From Treponema sp. (GTDB lineage: Bacteria > Spirochaetota > Spirochaetia > Treponematales > Treponemataceae): a DNA stretch of 64,000 bases. The stretch covers positions 32,181 to 96,180 of the forward strand of contig JAILEY010000059.1 of NCBI GenBank assembly GCA_024687165.1. Reading direction: 5' to 3'. This document shows, one piece after another, positions 33,521 through 44,300 of the stretch. Position numbers and translations under genes: made by a program. Every line of letters begins with the position of its first letter. Position 1 is the stretch's first letter. The notes beneath the pieces are model-generated. The model saw nothing but the letters and a program-made list of their open reading frames with translations. It was not told where the DNA came from and ran no database searches.

Positions 33521-34825
33521 ATGGTAATTTCTTCTATTGATATGAAAGACGGACACGTTGTCCAGTTAAAAAACGGCAAAGACCTGGTACTTCAGCGTGA
33601 TGATGCTGATGCTTTAATTAATGATTTTAATAAATATGGTGAAGTTGCAATCATTGATCTTGATGCAGCAATGCGACATACAGATGAAAAAGGCAACACT
33701 GCAAATACAAAACTTTTAAAGTCACTTTTGAGAAAAGCAAATGTTCGTGTCGGCGGTGGAATCCGTGATGTAAAAAAAGCGCGCGAACTTATTTCTCTTG
33801 GCGCAGAAAAAGTAATCATCGGTTCAGCAGCATGGAATGCAGAAAGAAAATCAGAAAGCGACCCGATTTTGAATGTTGAATTTCTTGAAGAACTCAATAA
33901 GACAATCGGTAAGCAGAGAGTGATTATTTCAGTTGATGCAATTAACGGAATGATTGCACTTAAAGGCTGGACTGAAACTGCAAACATCAAAATGATTGAC
34001 GGCGCAAAAGAAGCTGAAAAATATGCGTCAGAGCTTTTGTTCACCTGTGTTGAAAAAGAAGGCTGCATGCAGGGAACTGACATGGGCATGGTGAAGGAAC
34101 TTCGGGACGCAGTAAAATGCCGTGTTGTTGCAGCAGGCGGTGTAAACTCACTTGAACAGATTGTTGAACTTGAAAGAATGGGCTGCGATGTTCAGCTTGG
34201 AATGGCTTTATACACAGGAAAAGTTGGACTGAAAGAAAGCTTCATCAATTGTCTTGACTGGGAAAAAGTTAACGGTATGGTTCCGGTAATTGCACAAAGC
34301 ACAAGCGGTGAAGTTCTGATGATGGGCTACTCAAATAAAGAAGCACTTGAAAAAACTTTCGATACAGAAAAACTTACTTTCTTCAGCAGAACAAGAAACA
34401 CACTTTGGACTAAAGGTGAAACAAGCGGTAATTTCCTTAAAGTTGTAAAACTACGCGCAGACTGTGACAGGGATACAATTCTTGCTACAGTTGAACCACA
34501 CGGACCAACATGTCATACAGGAAGCTGGAACTGTTTCTCAAGTGAAGCAATTGCAAAAAGCAACATGGAACGATTGTACGAAGTAATTTCAGAACGCTTT
34601 GCAAATCCACGCCCGGGAAGTTACACCGCAACTCTCAATGATAAACGTGTCCGCGAAAAAATCATGGAAGAAGCAGAAGAACTTACAGATGATGCAGAAA
34701 CAAAAGAAGATTTTATCTGGGAAACTGCAGACCTTCTTTACTTCATGAGCGTTCTTCTTTACAAGGAAGGCGTTAACTGGCAGGACATTTACAACGAACT
34801 GGACAGAAGACACAAAGAAAAATAA
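33521..34825 (+). CDS. Trifunctional histidine biosynthesis protein HisA-HisI-HisE
   Basis: A 434-residue fusion covering three middle steps of histidine synthesis. Residues 1-240 are a HisA (ProFAR isomerase) barrel: SSIDMKDGHVVQLKNGKDLV, IIDLDAAM, VRVGGGIRD, IIGSAAW, ISVDAINGMIALKGWTE and VVAAGGVNSLEQI. Residues 247-335 are HisI (PR-AMP cyclohydrolase): MVPVIAQSTSGEVLMMGYSN and the zinc-site RADCDRDTILATVEPHGPTC with HTGSWNC. Residues 345-434 are HisE (PR-ATP pyrophosphatase): RPGSYTATL and KIMEEAEELTDDAETKED. HisIE fusions are common, but adding HisA is unusual. A TATAAT at 33507-33512 ends eight bases before the ATG, with no ribosome binding site. hisD follows 15 bases downstream, so the two form an operon. 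Confidence 0.9.
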   Translation: MVISSIDMKDGHVVQLKNGKDLVLQRDDADALINDFNKYGEVAIIDLDAAMRHTDEKGNTANTKLLKSLLRKANVRVGGGIRDVKKARELISLGAEKVIIGSAAWNAERKSESDPILNVEFLEELNKTIGKQRVIISVDAINGMIALKGWTETANIKMIDGAKEAEKYASELLFTCVEKEGCMQGTDMGMVKELRDAVKCRVVAAGGVNSLEQIVELERMGCDVQLGMALYTGKVGLKESFINCLDWEKVNGMVPVIAQSTSGEVLMMGYSNKEALEKTFDTEKLTFFSRTRNTLWTKGETSGNFLKVVKLRADCDRDTILATVEPHGPTCHTGSWNCFSSEAIAKSNMERLYEVISERFANPRPGSYTATLNDKRVREKIMEEAEELTDDAETKEDFIWETADLLYFMSVLLYKEGVNWQDIYNELDRRHKEK

Positions 34826-34840
34826 AACAGGACAAATGCA

Positions 34841-36154
34841 ATGATCAAGATTCAAAAAATTTCTGAAATAGAAAAATCATTTTTTGGTGAACGGGATTTT
34901 GGTGACTCAATTCAATCTGTACGTGATATTTTAAGAGATGTTAAAGCACGCGGTAATGAAGCACTTCACGATTACAGTAAAAAATTTGATGTTGCAAGTC
35001 CAGATTCTTTCCTGATTGCAGAATCAATTCTTAAAGCATGCGCAGAAAAAATGCAGAAAGAAAATATTAATCTCTACAATTCAATCTGCTATAGCCGTGA
35101 TCTTGCAGTTAAGTTTGCAAAAAAGCAGAGAGAATCCTTTGATGATTTTGAAATGGAAATTGCAGAAGGTGTTTACACAGGTCAAAAAAATATTGCAGTT
35201 GAAAAAGCAGGTCTTTATGTTCCTGCAGGAAGATTTCCGCTCGTTTCAACTGTAATAATGACAACTTCACCGGCAGTTGCAGCAGGTGTAAAAGAAATCG
35301 TTTTGTGTACACCTCCAAGAAAGAATCCTGATGGAAGCAATAATCCTTATGCAGACGAAAATATTATGGCAGCAGCCTATCTTTGTGGTGCAACAAAGGT
35401 ATTTGCATGCGGTGGAAGTCAGGCTATTGCAGCAATGGCATTCGGTACGGAATCAATTCCTGCATGTGATGTAATTGTTGGACCAGGAAATAAATTTGTT
35501 GCAGAAGCTAAGCGTCTTGTATACGGCACAGTTGGAATCGACATGATTGCAGGGCCTACAGAAGTTTTTGTAATTGCTGACAAAAGCGCAAATCCTCAAT
35601 GGGTAGCAGCAGATCTTCTTGCACAGGCAGAACATGATGTTGTAGCTCAGCCGGTAATGGCAACAGACAGCGAAGATTTTGCAAAACAGGTTGCAGCAGA
35701 AATTGAAAAGCAGCTTGAAACTCTTTCAACAAAAGAAACTGCAAGACAAAGCATCGATTCATTCGGAAGAATTATTGTTACAGAAAATCTTGAACAGGCA
35801 GCTGAACTTGCAAATAAAAAAGCACCTGAGCATCTTGAACTTGCAATGGAAGAAGGACCACAGCGCGACAAGATTCAGTCAATCGTTCATAACTACGGAA
35901 GCCTTTTCATTGGTCATGGAGCAGCAGAAGTTTTTGGAGATTATGCAGCAGGATTAAACCACACTCTTCCAACTTCAGGCAGTGCAAGATTTACAGGCGG
36001 ATTAAGCGTTCGTGTTTTCATCAAGACTGTTACAACACTGCGAACTAAAGAAGGCAAAAGTGGAACTGTAAAATCCGCAGAAGCTTCAGGTTATCTTGGA
36101 GATGCAGAAGGACTTGCAGCACACGCAAGAGCCGCAAGATTAAGATTAAAATAA
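34841..36154 (+). CDS. hisD: Histidinol dehydrogenase
   Basis: A 437-residue enzyme catalysing the last two oxidations from histidinol to histidine with NAD and a zinc ion. Family motifs are [46 protein letters not shown], the signature [43 protein letters not shown] and the late [18 protein letters not shown]. Length is as expected. It is the second gene of an operon with the HisA-I-E fusion. A bidirectional terminator follows. With the PHP phosphatase at 10.9 kb, at least five histidine steps are covered in this window. Confidence 0.95.
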   Translation: MIKIQKISEIEKSFFGERDFGDSIQSVRDILRDVKARGNEALHDYSKKFDVASPDSFLIAESILKACAEKMQKENINLYNSICYSRDLAVKFAKKQRESFDDFEMEIAEGVYTGQKNIAVEKAGLYVPAGRFPLVSTVIMTTSPAVAAGVKEIVLCTPPRKNPDGSNNPYADENIMAAAYLCGATKVFACGGSQAIAAMAFGTESIPACDVIVGPGNKFVAEAKRLVYGTVGIDMIAGPTEVFVIADKSANPQWVAADLLAQAEHDVVAQPVMATDSEDFAKQVAAEIEKQLETLSTKETARQSIDSFGRIIVTENLEQAAELANKKAPEHLELAMEEGPQRDKIQSIVHNYGSLFIGHGAAEVFGDYAAGLNHTLPTSGSARFTGGLSVRVFIKTVTTLRTKEGKSGTVKSAEASGYLGDAEGLAAHARAARLRLK

Positions 36155-36185
36155 AACAGAAAAGTTTATACATCTAAAAAACAAA

Positions 36186-36224
36186 AAGCCTGATTCCCGT
36201 TTCTGAGAGTCAGGCTTATTTCTT
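36186..36224. terminator. Bidirectional rho-independent terminator
   Basis: AAGCCTGA (36186-36193) and TCAGGCTT (36210-36217) with a 16-base loop, T-rich on the right and A-rich on the left. It separates hisD from the convergent sensor gene. Confidence 0.8.
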
Positions 36225-36236
36225 TTAAAAATTAAA

Positions 36237-37541
36237 TCACGATAAAGATTCAAGTTTTGCTTTTAATTCCATCGTAACTTTTGTCTGTTTAGCAAGTCGT
36301 GTTGCAAGCATCTTACTTAAGAAAACACCATAATGAGGATTTTTTCGAATCAAAGTTAAAAATGCTGTTTTAGAAATTTTAATCAAACGGCAATCTCCAA
36401 CTGCAAGAATAGATGCGGTTCTTCTGTCATTCAGCAAAAATGCCATTTCACCGATGAACATATCATTCGGAGTTAAAACTGCAGTAAGCTTTCTTCCCTT
36501 GTAAACTGCAAATCTTCCAGAAACAATAAAGAAAAGATCATTTGAAATTTCATTTTCGCGGCATACAATATCTCTGTCCTTATATTCAATTGTGCCAAAT
36601 GGTTCCATAATTCCAGGAACAGTATTAACTTTATTTTTCAGATTTTTAATTTCAAACGAAACTTCATTGCCCTTTTCATTATAAGACACACGCTGAACAA
36701 GCTCACGGCTCATTGCAATTCCACGACCATGAAGTTCACCTGTTTCCGGCAAAGAATCAGAAAGAAATTTTCTCCAGTCAAAACCTTTTCCATCATCACG
36801 GATTTTAAAAAGTGATTTTGATTTTCCAATCACATATTCAATATGAATTTTTCTGTCTGCAAATTCCGGGAGCTGACTTCTTTCTTTCATGTACGAAACA
36901 AGGTCTTTCCCTTCTGCCATCACTCTGGATTTTTCTTCATAAGAGATTTCAAGATTTCCATGTTCAAGAGCATTAGTCAAATATTCCATCAGACTCACCT
37001 GAAGATTAAATCTGTCCTCTGCAGAAATTCTGTTCGTGTTGTACAAATAGCTTACAAGAAAATTTGTATAATAGCGGATGTCCATCGGATCGTTTCCGCA
37101 GATAAATTTTCCAGATTCCTGACCACCGATTAAATCCTGCATTCCGCGGTTAAAAAGAAACTGCTGATTCTGCTGAAGGATTCTGAGAATTCGCTCAAAA
37201 TTACTTTTAAACTGATTTACTGTAAGGATTGCAATCATATTGTTATCCTTAAGTTCTTCAAGCTCCATTACCTGCTCTGAATTTTTACAGACAGCAATTA
37301 TTCCGCCGTAATGAAGCCAGGCATCACCTTTTATTTCATTTAAAATTTCTTCACAGTCAATAGCCGGTGCACTTGAATAATCCAAAACTTTAATTTCAGG
37401 AATTTCGTATTTTATAAAACTTACGACAGGAACAGTATCGCCAAAAATCTCAGCTTTAAAATACTGAGAATAAGCTTTACAAACTGTCTTAACAACTTTT
37501 ATTACATCATTATTCACTGATGCAGTAAGAATTTTTTTCAT
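36237..37541 (-). CDS. Signalling protein: pseudo-receiver, RsbW-like HATPase and cyclic-nucleotide-binding domain
   Basis: A 434-residue cytoplasmic protein of three parts. Residues 1-125 look like a receiver without the acidic pocket or phospho-acceptor (KILTASVNNDVIKVVKTVC). Residues 150-310 form a HATPase_c_2 domain as in anti-sigma kinases: VSLMEYLTNALEHGNLEI N-box, IRDDGKGFDW and ELHGRGIAMSRELV. Residues 320-430 form a cNMP-binding/Crp-like beta-roll (IVCRENEISNDLFFIVSGRF, NDMFIGEMAFLLNDRRTAS). The Gly-Glu-Met-Ala and Arg-Arg-Thr-Ala-Ser segment is the classic phosphate-binding cassette, so cAMP or cGMP binding is plausible. It may partner with the STAS protein at 29.2 kb and respond to cyclase activity (inference). 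It follows rsmE by 29 bases. Confidence 0.82.
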   Translation of the reverse strand: MKKILTASVNNDVIKVVKTVCKAYSQYFKAEIFGDTVPVVSFIKYEIPEIKVLDYSSAPAIDCEEILNEIKGDAWLHYGGIIAVCKNSEQVMELEELKDNNMIAILTVNQFKSNFERILRILQQNQQFLFNRGMQDLIGGQESGKFICGNDPMDIRYYTNFLVSYLYNTNRISAEDRFNLQVSLMEYLTNALEHGNLEISYEEKSRVMAEGKDLVSYMKERSQLPEFADRKIHIEYVIGKSKSLFKIRDDGKGFDWRKFLSDSLPETGELHGRGIAMSRELVQRVSYNEKGNEVSFEIKNLKNKVNTVPGIMEPFGTIEYKDRDIVCRENEISNDLFFIVSGRFAVYKGRKLTAVLTPNDMFIGEMAFLLNDRRTASILAVGDCRLIKISKTAFLTLIRKNPHYGVFLSKMLATRLAKQTKVTMELKAKLESLS

Positions 37542-37570
37542 ATATGTCCTTCTTCATTTTGATTTACAAT

Positions 37571-38293
37571 TTAATTAAGTTTTCCCATTGCTCCAAGAAT
37601 AAGCGATGCAGAAACTGTTGCAGCTGTTTCCGTCCTCATAATTCTGTTTCCCATTCCTAAAAGAACAAACCCGGATTCAACAAGCATTTTTCTTTCCCGG
37701 TCAGTCCATCCGCGTTCACTTCCAATTGCAGCAACAGCTTTTTTAGGAGCCTTTTGAATTTCCTGTATAAGACTTGAAACAGGACTCACATTATCCAGCG
37801 CATATAGACTACAGTTTTTGTCGATTTTTTCAAGACACTCTTTGAGCGACTTGTGAATTACAAGCTGCGGAACATGTGTTGAACCAGCCTGCACCGTTCC
37901 GTCTAAAAGCATCTGATAACCTGCATTTGTTTTTGCAAGATCAGAATCAAGATAAGATTTTTCTGTAAGTTCAGTTGCACAAAGATGAACACATTCAATG
38001 CCAAGTGCTGCCATATCACGTAGAAGTCTTTTCAGCTGAATAGGGCGCGGGAATCCAATAATCATTGAAAGAGGAAAAAGTTTTTTCCCGTCAGTCTGCG
38101 GCGTAAAAGAAAATTCAATCTGCTCATTTTCTATTTTTACAATTTCTGCCGTTCCTGCCATTCCGCCGATTTCTCCGCAAGCAAAAGAATCCCCGGCTTT
38201 TTTATGAAGAACTTTAATCAAATGCTGACCACGCGGATCTTTAGTACTCAATGGTAAGTTTATTTCATCGTGTGAAAAAAGGCAGATATTCAT
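37571..38293 (-). CDS. rsmE: 16S rRNA (uracil-1498-N3)-methyltransferase
   Basis: A 240-residue SPOUT methyltransferase. RsmE landmarks are HLIKVLHKKAGD in the N-terminal PUA-like part, IIGFPRPIQLKRLLRDMAAL, ELTEKSYLDSDL, the SAM knot AAIGSERGWTDRERKMLVES and LGMGNRIMRTETAATVSASL. It modifies U1498 of 16S rRNA. The ATG at 38293 has no ribosome binding site. TAGAAT on the minus strand lies exactly six bases upstream, so a leaderless transcript is likely. It probably leads a short operon with the pseudo-receiver/HATPase/cNMP protein. Confidence 0.92.
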   Translation of the reverse strand: MNICLFSHDEINLPLSTKDPRGQHLIKVLHKKAGDSFACGEIGGMAGTAEIVKIENEQIEFSFTPQTDGKKLFPLSMIIGFPRPIQLKRLLRDMAALGIECVHLCATELTEKSYLDSDLAKTNAGYQMLLDGTVQAGSTHVPQLVIHKSLKECLEKIDKNCSLYALDNVSPVSSLIQEIQKAPKKAVAAIGSERGWTDRERKMLVESGFVLLGMGNRIMRTETAATVSASLILGAMGKLN

Positions 38294-38327
38294 TTTGTCA
38301 TTCTAGCAGATAAATTAAATTTTGTGC

Positions 38328-38359
38328 AAAAAAAAACTTCCCGCCTTGTGAGCAGGAAG
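38328..38359 (-). terminator. Rho-independent terminator of the large surface-protein gene
   Basis: On the minus strand CTTCCTGC and GCGGGAAG form eight pairs with one G-U and a seven-base loop, then nine T. It lies 20 bases past the stop at 38380. Confidence 0.85.
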
Positions 38360-38379
38360 CCTTTATATGATTCAATATT

Positions 38380-41300
38380 TTAGAACACGCTCGTTCTTAT
38401 ACCGAATGATGTTGTGTAAACAAATTTCTTTGCGTCTCCACCAGCAACATCCGACGGAATAAACCAGAGCTGAGGTTCAACGTAGAATGCCCATGTTCTG
38501 AAGCGGCTCCAGTTTGCAACCGTAATTCTCGGGAATTCAACCTGCATAAGCAAAGCTGAAAGCATCTGTGGAACTTTTTCTCCCGTTGCAAGACCGGCAC
38601 CTGTTTCCGTAAAGTATGAGAAGTTTGCACCGATTGCTACAGTTGCAGAAAGCCAGTCCCAGTCACGACCAAAGAAATATCTGAACGGAAGATATGCAAG
38701 CTGAGCAATAATCTTTCCGCCGAATACATTTCCTCCGAATCGACCAGCAGTATTTGGACGACCCAAGAAGCCTGAAACTGAATCACGCTGTTCCTGTGTA
38801 AACTGACCAAAGTTAACCTGAACCTTAACGGCTCCATCAAATGCTGTAAGACCAACGCCAACATTGTAAAGTGTTGCACCCCAGAATGAAGCGTCGAAGT
38901 AAAGTCCCTGAATAAATCCCGGAACTTCATAAGCAGCCTTATCACCCTTACGCAATGTAAGTGTAACAGAGCTCAAGTCAACATCGTCTTTTGAAAGTCC
39001 TTCGAAACTAAGCTTCTGGTTATAGCGTCCGCTTTCTCCAGGAGATATAAGCTTGATTGAAGGTGCTTCTCTATCAACCTGAACAACTGTTCTTGTAATT
39101 GCATTTGCTCCGTTATACATTTCTGCCTTAACAAGCATGAAGTGTTCACCTGCAGGAATATCCAGATTTTCTACGCGGAATTCCCACTTGTTCTTTCCTT
39201 CTTTTGAAACAGGCTGATATGTTTTTCCGTTATCAAAGCTGAGCCATACGCGCTTAACCTTTCTGTTCAAAAGTTCATTGCGTCTGTCACTTGGAGTTGA
39301 CTTATCTTTCATCTCAGCAATTTCTTCTTCACTGAGAATGTAACCTGCTTTACCCTTGAGCAGCGGGCGGTTTCTTGCAAAGTCACCATATGTAAAGTTA
39401 TCAAGAGTTACCCACGGTCCAATAGGATTATAAATAAATGTCTGTTCATTTGAAACGATTCTCTTACCAACTTTTGTTACTGCAATAGTCTGATAAGAAT
39501 GTCTACCTGGTTTAAGAGTATAATCAGTTCCTTGAGTTACAGTGTAGTCATTTCCGTTTTCATCTTTCATTGTTACAGAAATTGCAGAAAGCTTTTCTTT
39601 AACGCTGAACTTGAAGTAGCCGCTTGGAGTAAGTTCTGAACGTCCAAGCTCTTCCATCTTGCGACCGTCAATATAAAGTTCTGTGTAAACAACAGGATCT
39701 TCTTTTTCACTGTATGCAGTTCCGAACACGCTGAATTCACCCTGACAATGCTCGCCATTCAAAGGATAAAGAATACTTACCTTTGCAAGAGGGCGTGTCT
39801 TATCAAGATTAATGTTGCGGCTTACACGAGAAATATTTCCTGCAGCATCAGTACCTGTAAGTTCAATGTTATAGAATCCGCTGTTAAGTTCACTGATGTC
39901 GAGACTCTGAGTAATAATTTCATCCGGTTCAAGAACACGTTTTGCAAGACGTTCCGGAATCGTTCTTCCTTCAAGGCTGCGGATTGTAATGTACAAATTT
40001 GTAAGATTGATATTATCTGTTGTCTGACCGCTGAAGAAAATCTTCTTTGAAGTTGTAGTATTATCCAGAGGGAATTCCAGATTGAGATTTGGAGGAGTAT
40101 TATCAATGTTGATCAAAGATGAGTAAAGACCTGTAATTTCATATCCGTCCCAAATCTTAATGAATACTACATGAGTTCCGTCCTGAATAACGCGTGTATC
40201 AAATTTGTAAGACCATGAAGTTGTTCCGACAGCATCATTAAATGTTGCACCGTTATCCACAGAAATCTGAACTTTGCTGATTCCGTTTTTATCGCTTGCC
40301 CAACCTTTGAGAGTAATTGTTTCTTTTACAGTCTTGCTGATTTCAGGCTCTGTCATACCGCCCTTTGGTTCTTCAAGAGAAACTCGGAACTTACGTACAA
40401 CTTCTTCACCACGAACACCGTTTACGTCAACAGAATATGCTGAAACTGTATGCTCGTTATCTGTCATTGAAGAAAGAGGAACATTAATCTTAAAGCTCGA
40501 TGCAAGTTCGTCTGAAATAAGCTTATATTCACCCTTGTCAATTTTGTAATAAACCTTACATGGACCATCATCATCATAAACAACGCCGGAAATTGTAAAG
40601 TCGGTTGTTACAACCTGCATTTCTTCAGGAAGATGAATTTCTGTAACAGGCTTATCGCTCTTTTCATCAACCTTAAAATCGTACTTTGAAATTGTAGTTG
40701 TATTTCCAATATCATCAGCAAAAGTAAATGCCATCTTGTTATCGATTGGAGCATCTTTTGTTCCGACACGCATATATGGCATAGAACTATTCATTGTCCT
40801 CAGGGAATCAAATCTGTCTGAAACAGGCTTTTCAGTTCCGTCATCTGCTGTTGTCTTTTTTACCGGGATTTCTTCCGGCTTGAGATATTTCTTGAATGCA
40901 CTGTATTTTCCGCCGCCCGCACTTGTGTATGTATATTTATCAAGGCGACCTGCATCCGTAACTTCAAAGAGAATTGTATTTTCACCGTTTACAACTGCTT
41001 CTGCATCCGGGAGAATAACCTTAACTTCTGGAGGAGTTGTATCCTTGTGAACTGTTGTCTTGTAATATCCAACGCTTCCAGTTTTATCTACTGCACGAAT
41101 TGAAATCGGGATATAGCCGTCTTCATAAGCTGAAAGATCTACACCAACTCCGAATTCACCAGACTTCATCGGATAAGCATTTTTCCATTCTGCATCTCCG
41201 CCTGTTGTACTTCCGTCTTTATTCTTGATTAATGCTTTATCATCCTGAATTGAGTATTCAACTTTTACAATTCCATTTGCGTCACTTGCTGTACCTGCAA

Positions 41301-44300
41301 TTGTAATTTTATTTCTTACAAATACATTGTCTGATGGAGAAGAAAGCTTGATTTTTGGAAGAGTAGAATCTGCAATAACATTTACTTCCGGAGAAATATA
41401 AGATCCACCGTCAGCTGCTTTTGCACGAACTGTAACTCCCCTGTATGTTCCATCTGTAACACCAGTAACTTTAATCACGTTTCCTTCAACTGTAGCAGTA
41501 AGTCCTGTAACTTCTCCGCGTACAACTGCTGATTCAAGTGGCCCCGGAACATTTGCATAACCGATAAGTGGAGCTCCATTTTTAATTACATAAGCTTCAA
41601 GGTCTGCATCATATCTTGAGCCTTCACCTGCAACCCAGTAAATTTTTGCTTCACTATCAACAATGTCATAAGAGCGAACTACAGTAAATGTTCCCTTAAG
41701 ATTTTTTGTAAATCCTTTTGAGTCAGTAATTGCTGCTTCAAGAGTTGTAATTCTTGCAGGAAGATTTTCAAGAGGAATTGTTGCCTCATATTCATAAATT
41801 CCTTCTGCTTCATTGTAAGACTTCTGTTCAATAGTTGCTGCACCCGCTGCATTTGATCCGCCTGCTGTAGGTGCACCTGTAATCTTATATGAAACGCCCT
41901 TAATCTGAGCTTTACTTGTTATTGAAAGAATTGCATTTTTACCAGCTTCTTTTCCTGCACCCTTTGCAAGAGTAACACTCATACCGCTCTTGTATTTTTC
42001 TCCAGAAATTGTTGCAATTCTTGCATCGATTTTACTTGGAGCCTGTGGATGAATTGATGGTGCTGAATATGAAACAGGTTTTCCGCTCTGTTCTGCCGGT
42101 GCTACAGTAAATGTAAGGGCCGGTTCATCTGCACGAAGATTTTCACTTCTTACATATTTAAATTCTTTGTCGAGTTTTACAGAATCCTGATAAAGAGCAA
42201 TACCATAGTGATCTTTTCCGCTGAGCCAGTAAACTCTAGGACTGTCCATGTTGATTGGTTTTCCCTTTGCATCAAGAACTGGTTCTGCCGGAGCAAGAGG
42301 AAGCTTTTTAACAAATACACCCTGTGAAGCATAATCACCATTTTCTCTTTCTGCAACAAATTCAAGAACAGAAACACCGTCAACAAATGATTCATAGCTC
42401 AAGTCTGTAACAGAGAAATTTCCGCCGCCTGTAACAGGAACTTCTACCCATTCACTTGCAGGAACTACAGCTGATGATGTTACAACTGCGTCATTTGCAA
42501 GTTCTGCCTTTACAGCAAGAATATGATATTTAACTTTAAGAGAAGAATCTGAAACGTTTCCGCTTACTCTGAATCTGTCTGAGCTTGTCTTAAAGATAAA
42601 TGGAATTCCCTTGTCTGCATTTGCGTCTCCTGCTGTTACAGTGAGTTTTGGTTTTGCAGGCTGATTAAGGAACTTGATTTTTCTTGATGAATAAGTTGCA
42701 CCTGAAACAGTTGTTGCCCGAACTTCAAATTCATCTGTTGTTGCATAAGCGCGCAAAGTGATTGTCTGTCCGCTGAAGGATGCTTCAACATTTTTCTGAG
42801 CAGGAACAAGTTCAACATTTGAAAGACGTGCACCTGCAAAATATCCTGTGAGAGGAACGTTTTTATCAATTACAGCAACGCCTTCTGCAGAAACAGTACT
42901 GTCTTCAAAATAAACTCCAGGCTTATCTGTGTACATGTGAGTAAGGTCTCTGAGGTTTATAACTGCACCGCATGAAGTTTCTTTTCCAAAAATATCTTTT
43001 GCCTTGATGTCAACTTTAATAGCACCCCAAGGATATTTTTCACCTGTAACAGGCACTGAAACTACTGCTGATTTTTCGCCACCCTTTAATGTTACGCTTC
43101 CCGGGATAAGTCCTTTTCTTCCCCATGAAACAGTATAATCAATAGAAGCAAGTCCGCTTACTGAGCTTACCGGAATTTCATACACGCCTGTTGATTCAGG
43201 ATTTGCAATAAGTCCATTCTTAAATTCTCTTGATGAACCGCCTTCTTTATATACCGCTTTTCCAAATTCTGGAGCGCCGCCTTTTGAATTAAATGTCGTT
43301 GTAACAGGATTTCCCTTAATTCCGTATCTGTCTGTTGCATAAACTGTAACTGAATGAGATCCGTATGCAAGAGTACCTGGTAAAGGAGCAGAGAAAACTC
43401 CTACGCAGTCAATTGTCTTTTCTTCACCATTATCAAGCTTATATGTTACTGAAACAGGACCGTCATCATCCTTTACAATACCGCGGACAAAAAGAGTTCC
43501 GTCTTCAGCTTCAACATTTACTCCGTTTCCAGGGTAATTAATTGTTACAACAGGCTTATCTGCTTCCTGATTAAGCTTAATTCCTTTCTTAACAACAACA
43601 ACGTTACCCATTGTATCTGTTGCTGTAACAATAAAATCCTGCTTTCCGCTCATTCCGCGTGAATCAACTTCCTTTACCCAGTATGGATTTCCAGGAGTAA
43701 GTTCAAATTCTCCGCTTTCCTTTCCCCACTGCCAGGTAAGGCTCTTAACACCGATTATATCTTTTGCATAACCTGCAACTGTAAATACACCGTTCTTTTC
43801 TTCGTCCCCAGGTGTAACAACTTTTACATCAGGCTTTGTGTTATCAATAAAATAAAGGAATGCATAACGACCGATAGATCCTGCTTCATCTGTTGCCTTA
43901 AACCAGCAGGTTGCAACACCGTCCTTAAAATCCTTTGTATTTACTGAAATATCGAATCTGAATTCACTTATAAGACCTTCTTCATCTCTGACCTTGTATT
44001 TTTCTTCTTTTAACTTTGCGTATTCGTATGATTTTCCGCCGTCAAGACTATATTCAAGAGTTTTTATTCCGTTACCGTCTCTAACGCGTCCTTTAAGACT
44101 GATTCCGCCAGAAACAAGCTGTCCCATTACAAGGTTCTGAACTTCTGTAACCGGAGCGCGTCTGTCCAGCTGCCATGTAACTTTTACAGGATGTCCCGTT
44201 TTTGGAATAACTTTAGACTGATCAATTTTTCCGTTTTCGTCGCGGTATGCTTCAGGATTACCATTATCAATACCGTATGCTTCTATTGTATGCGGTCCTT

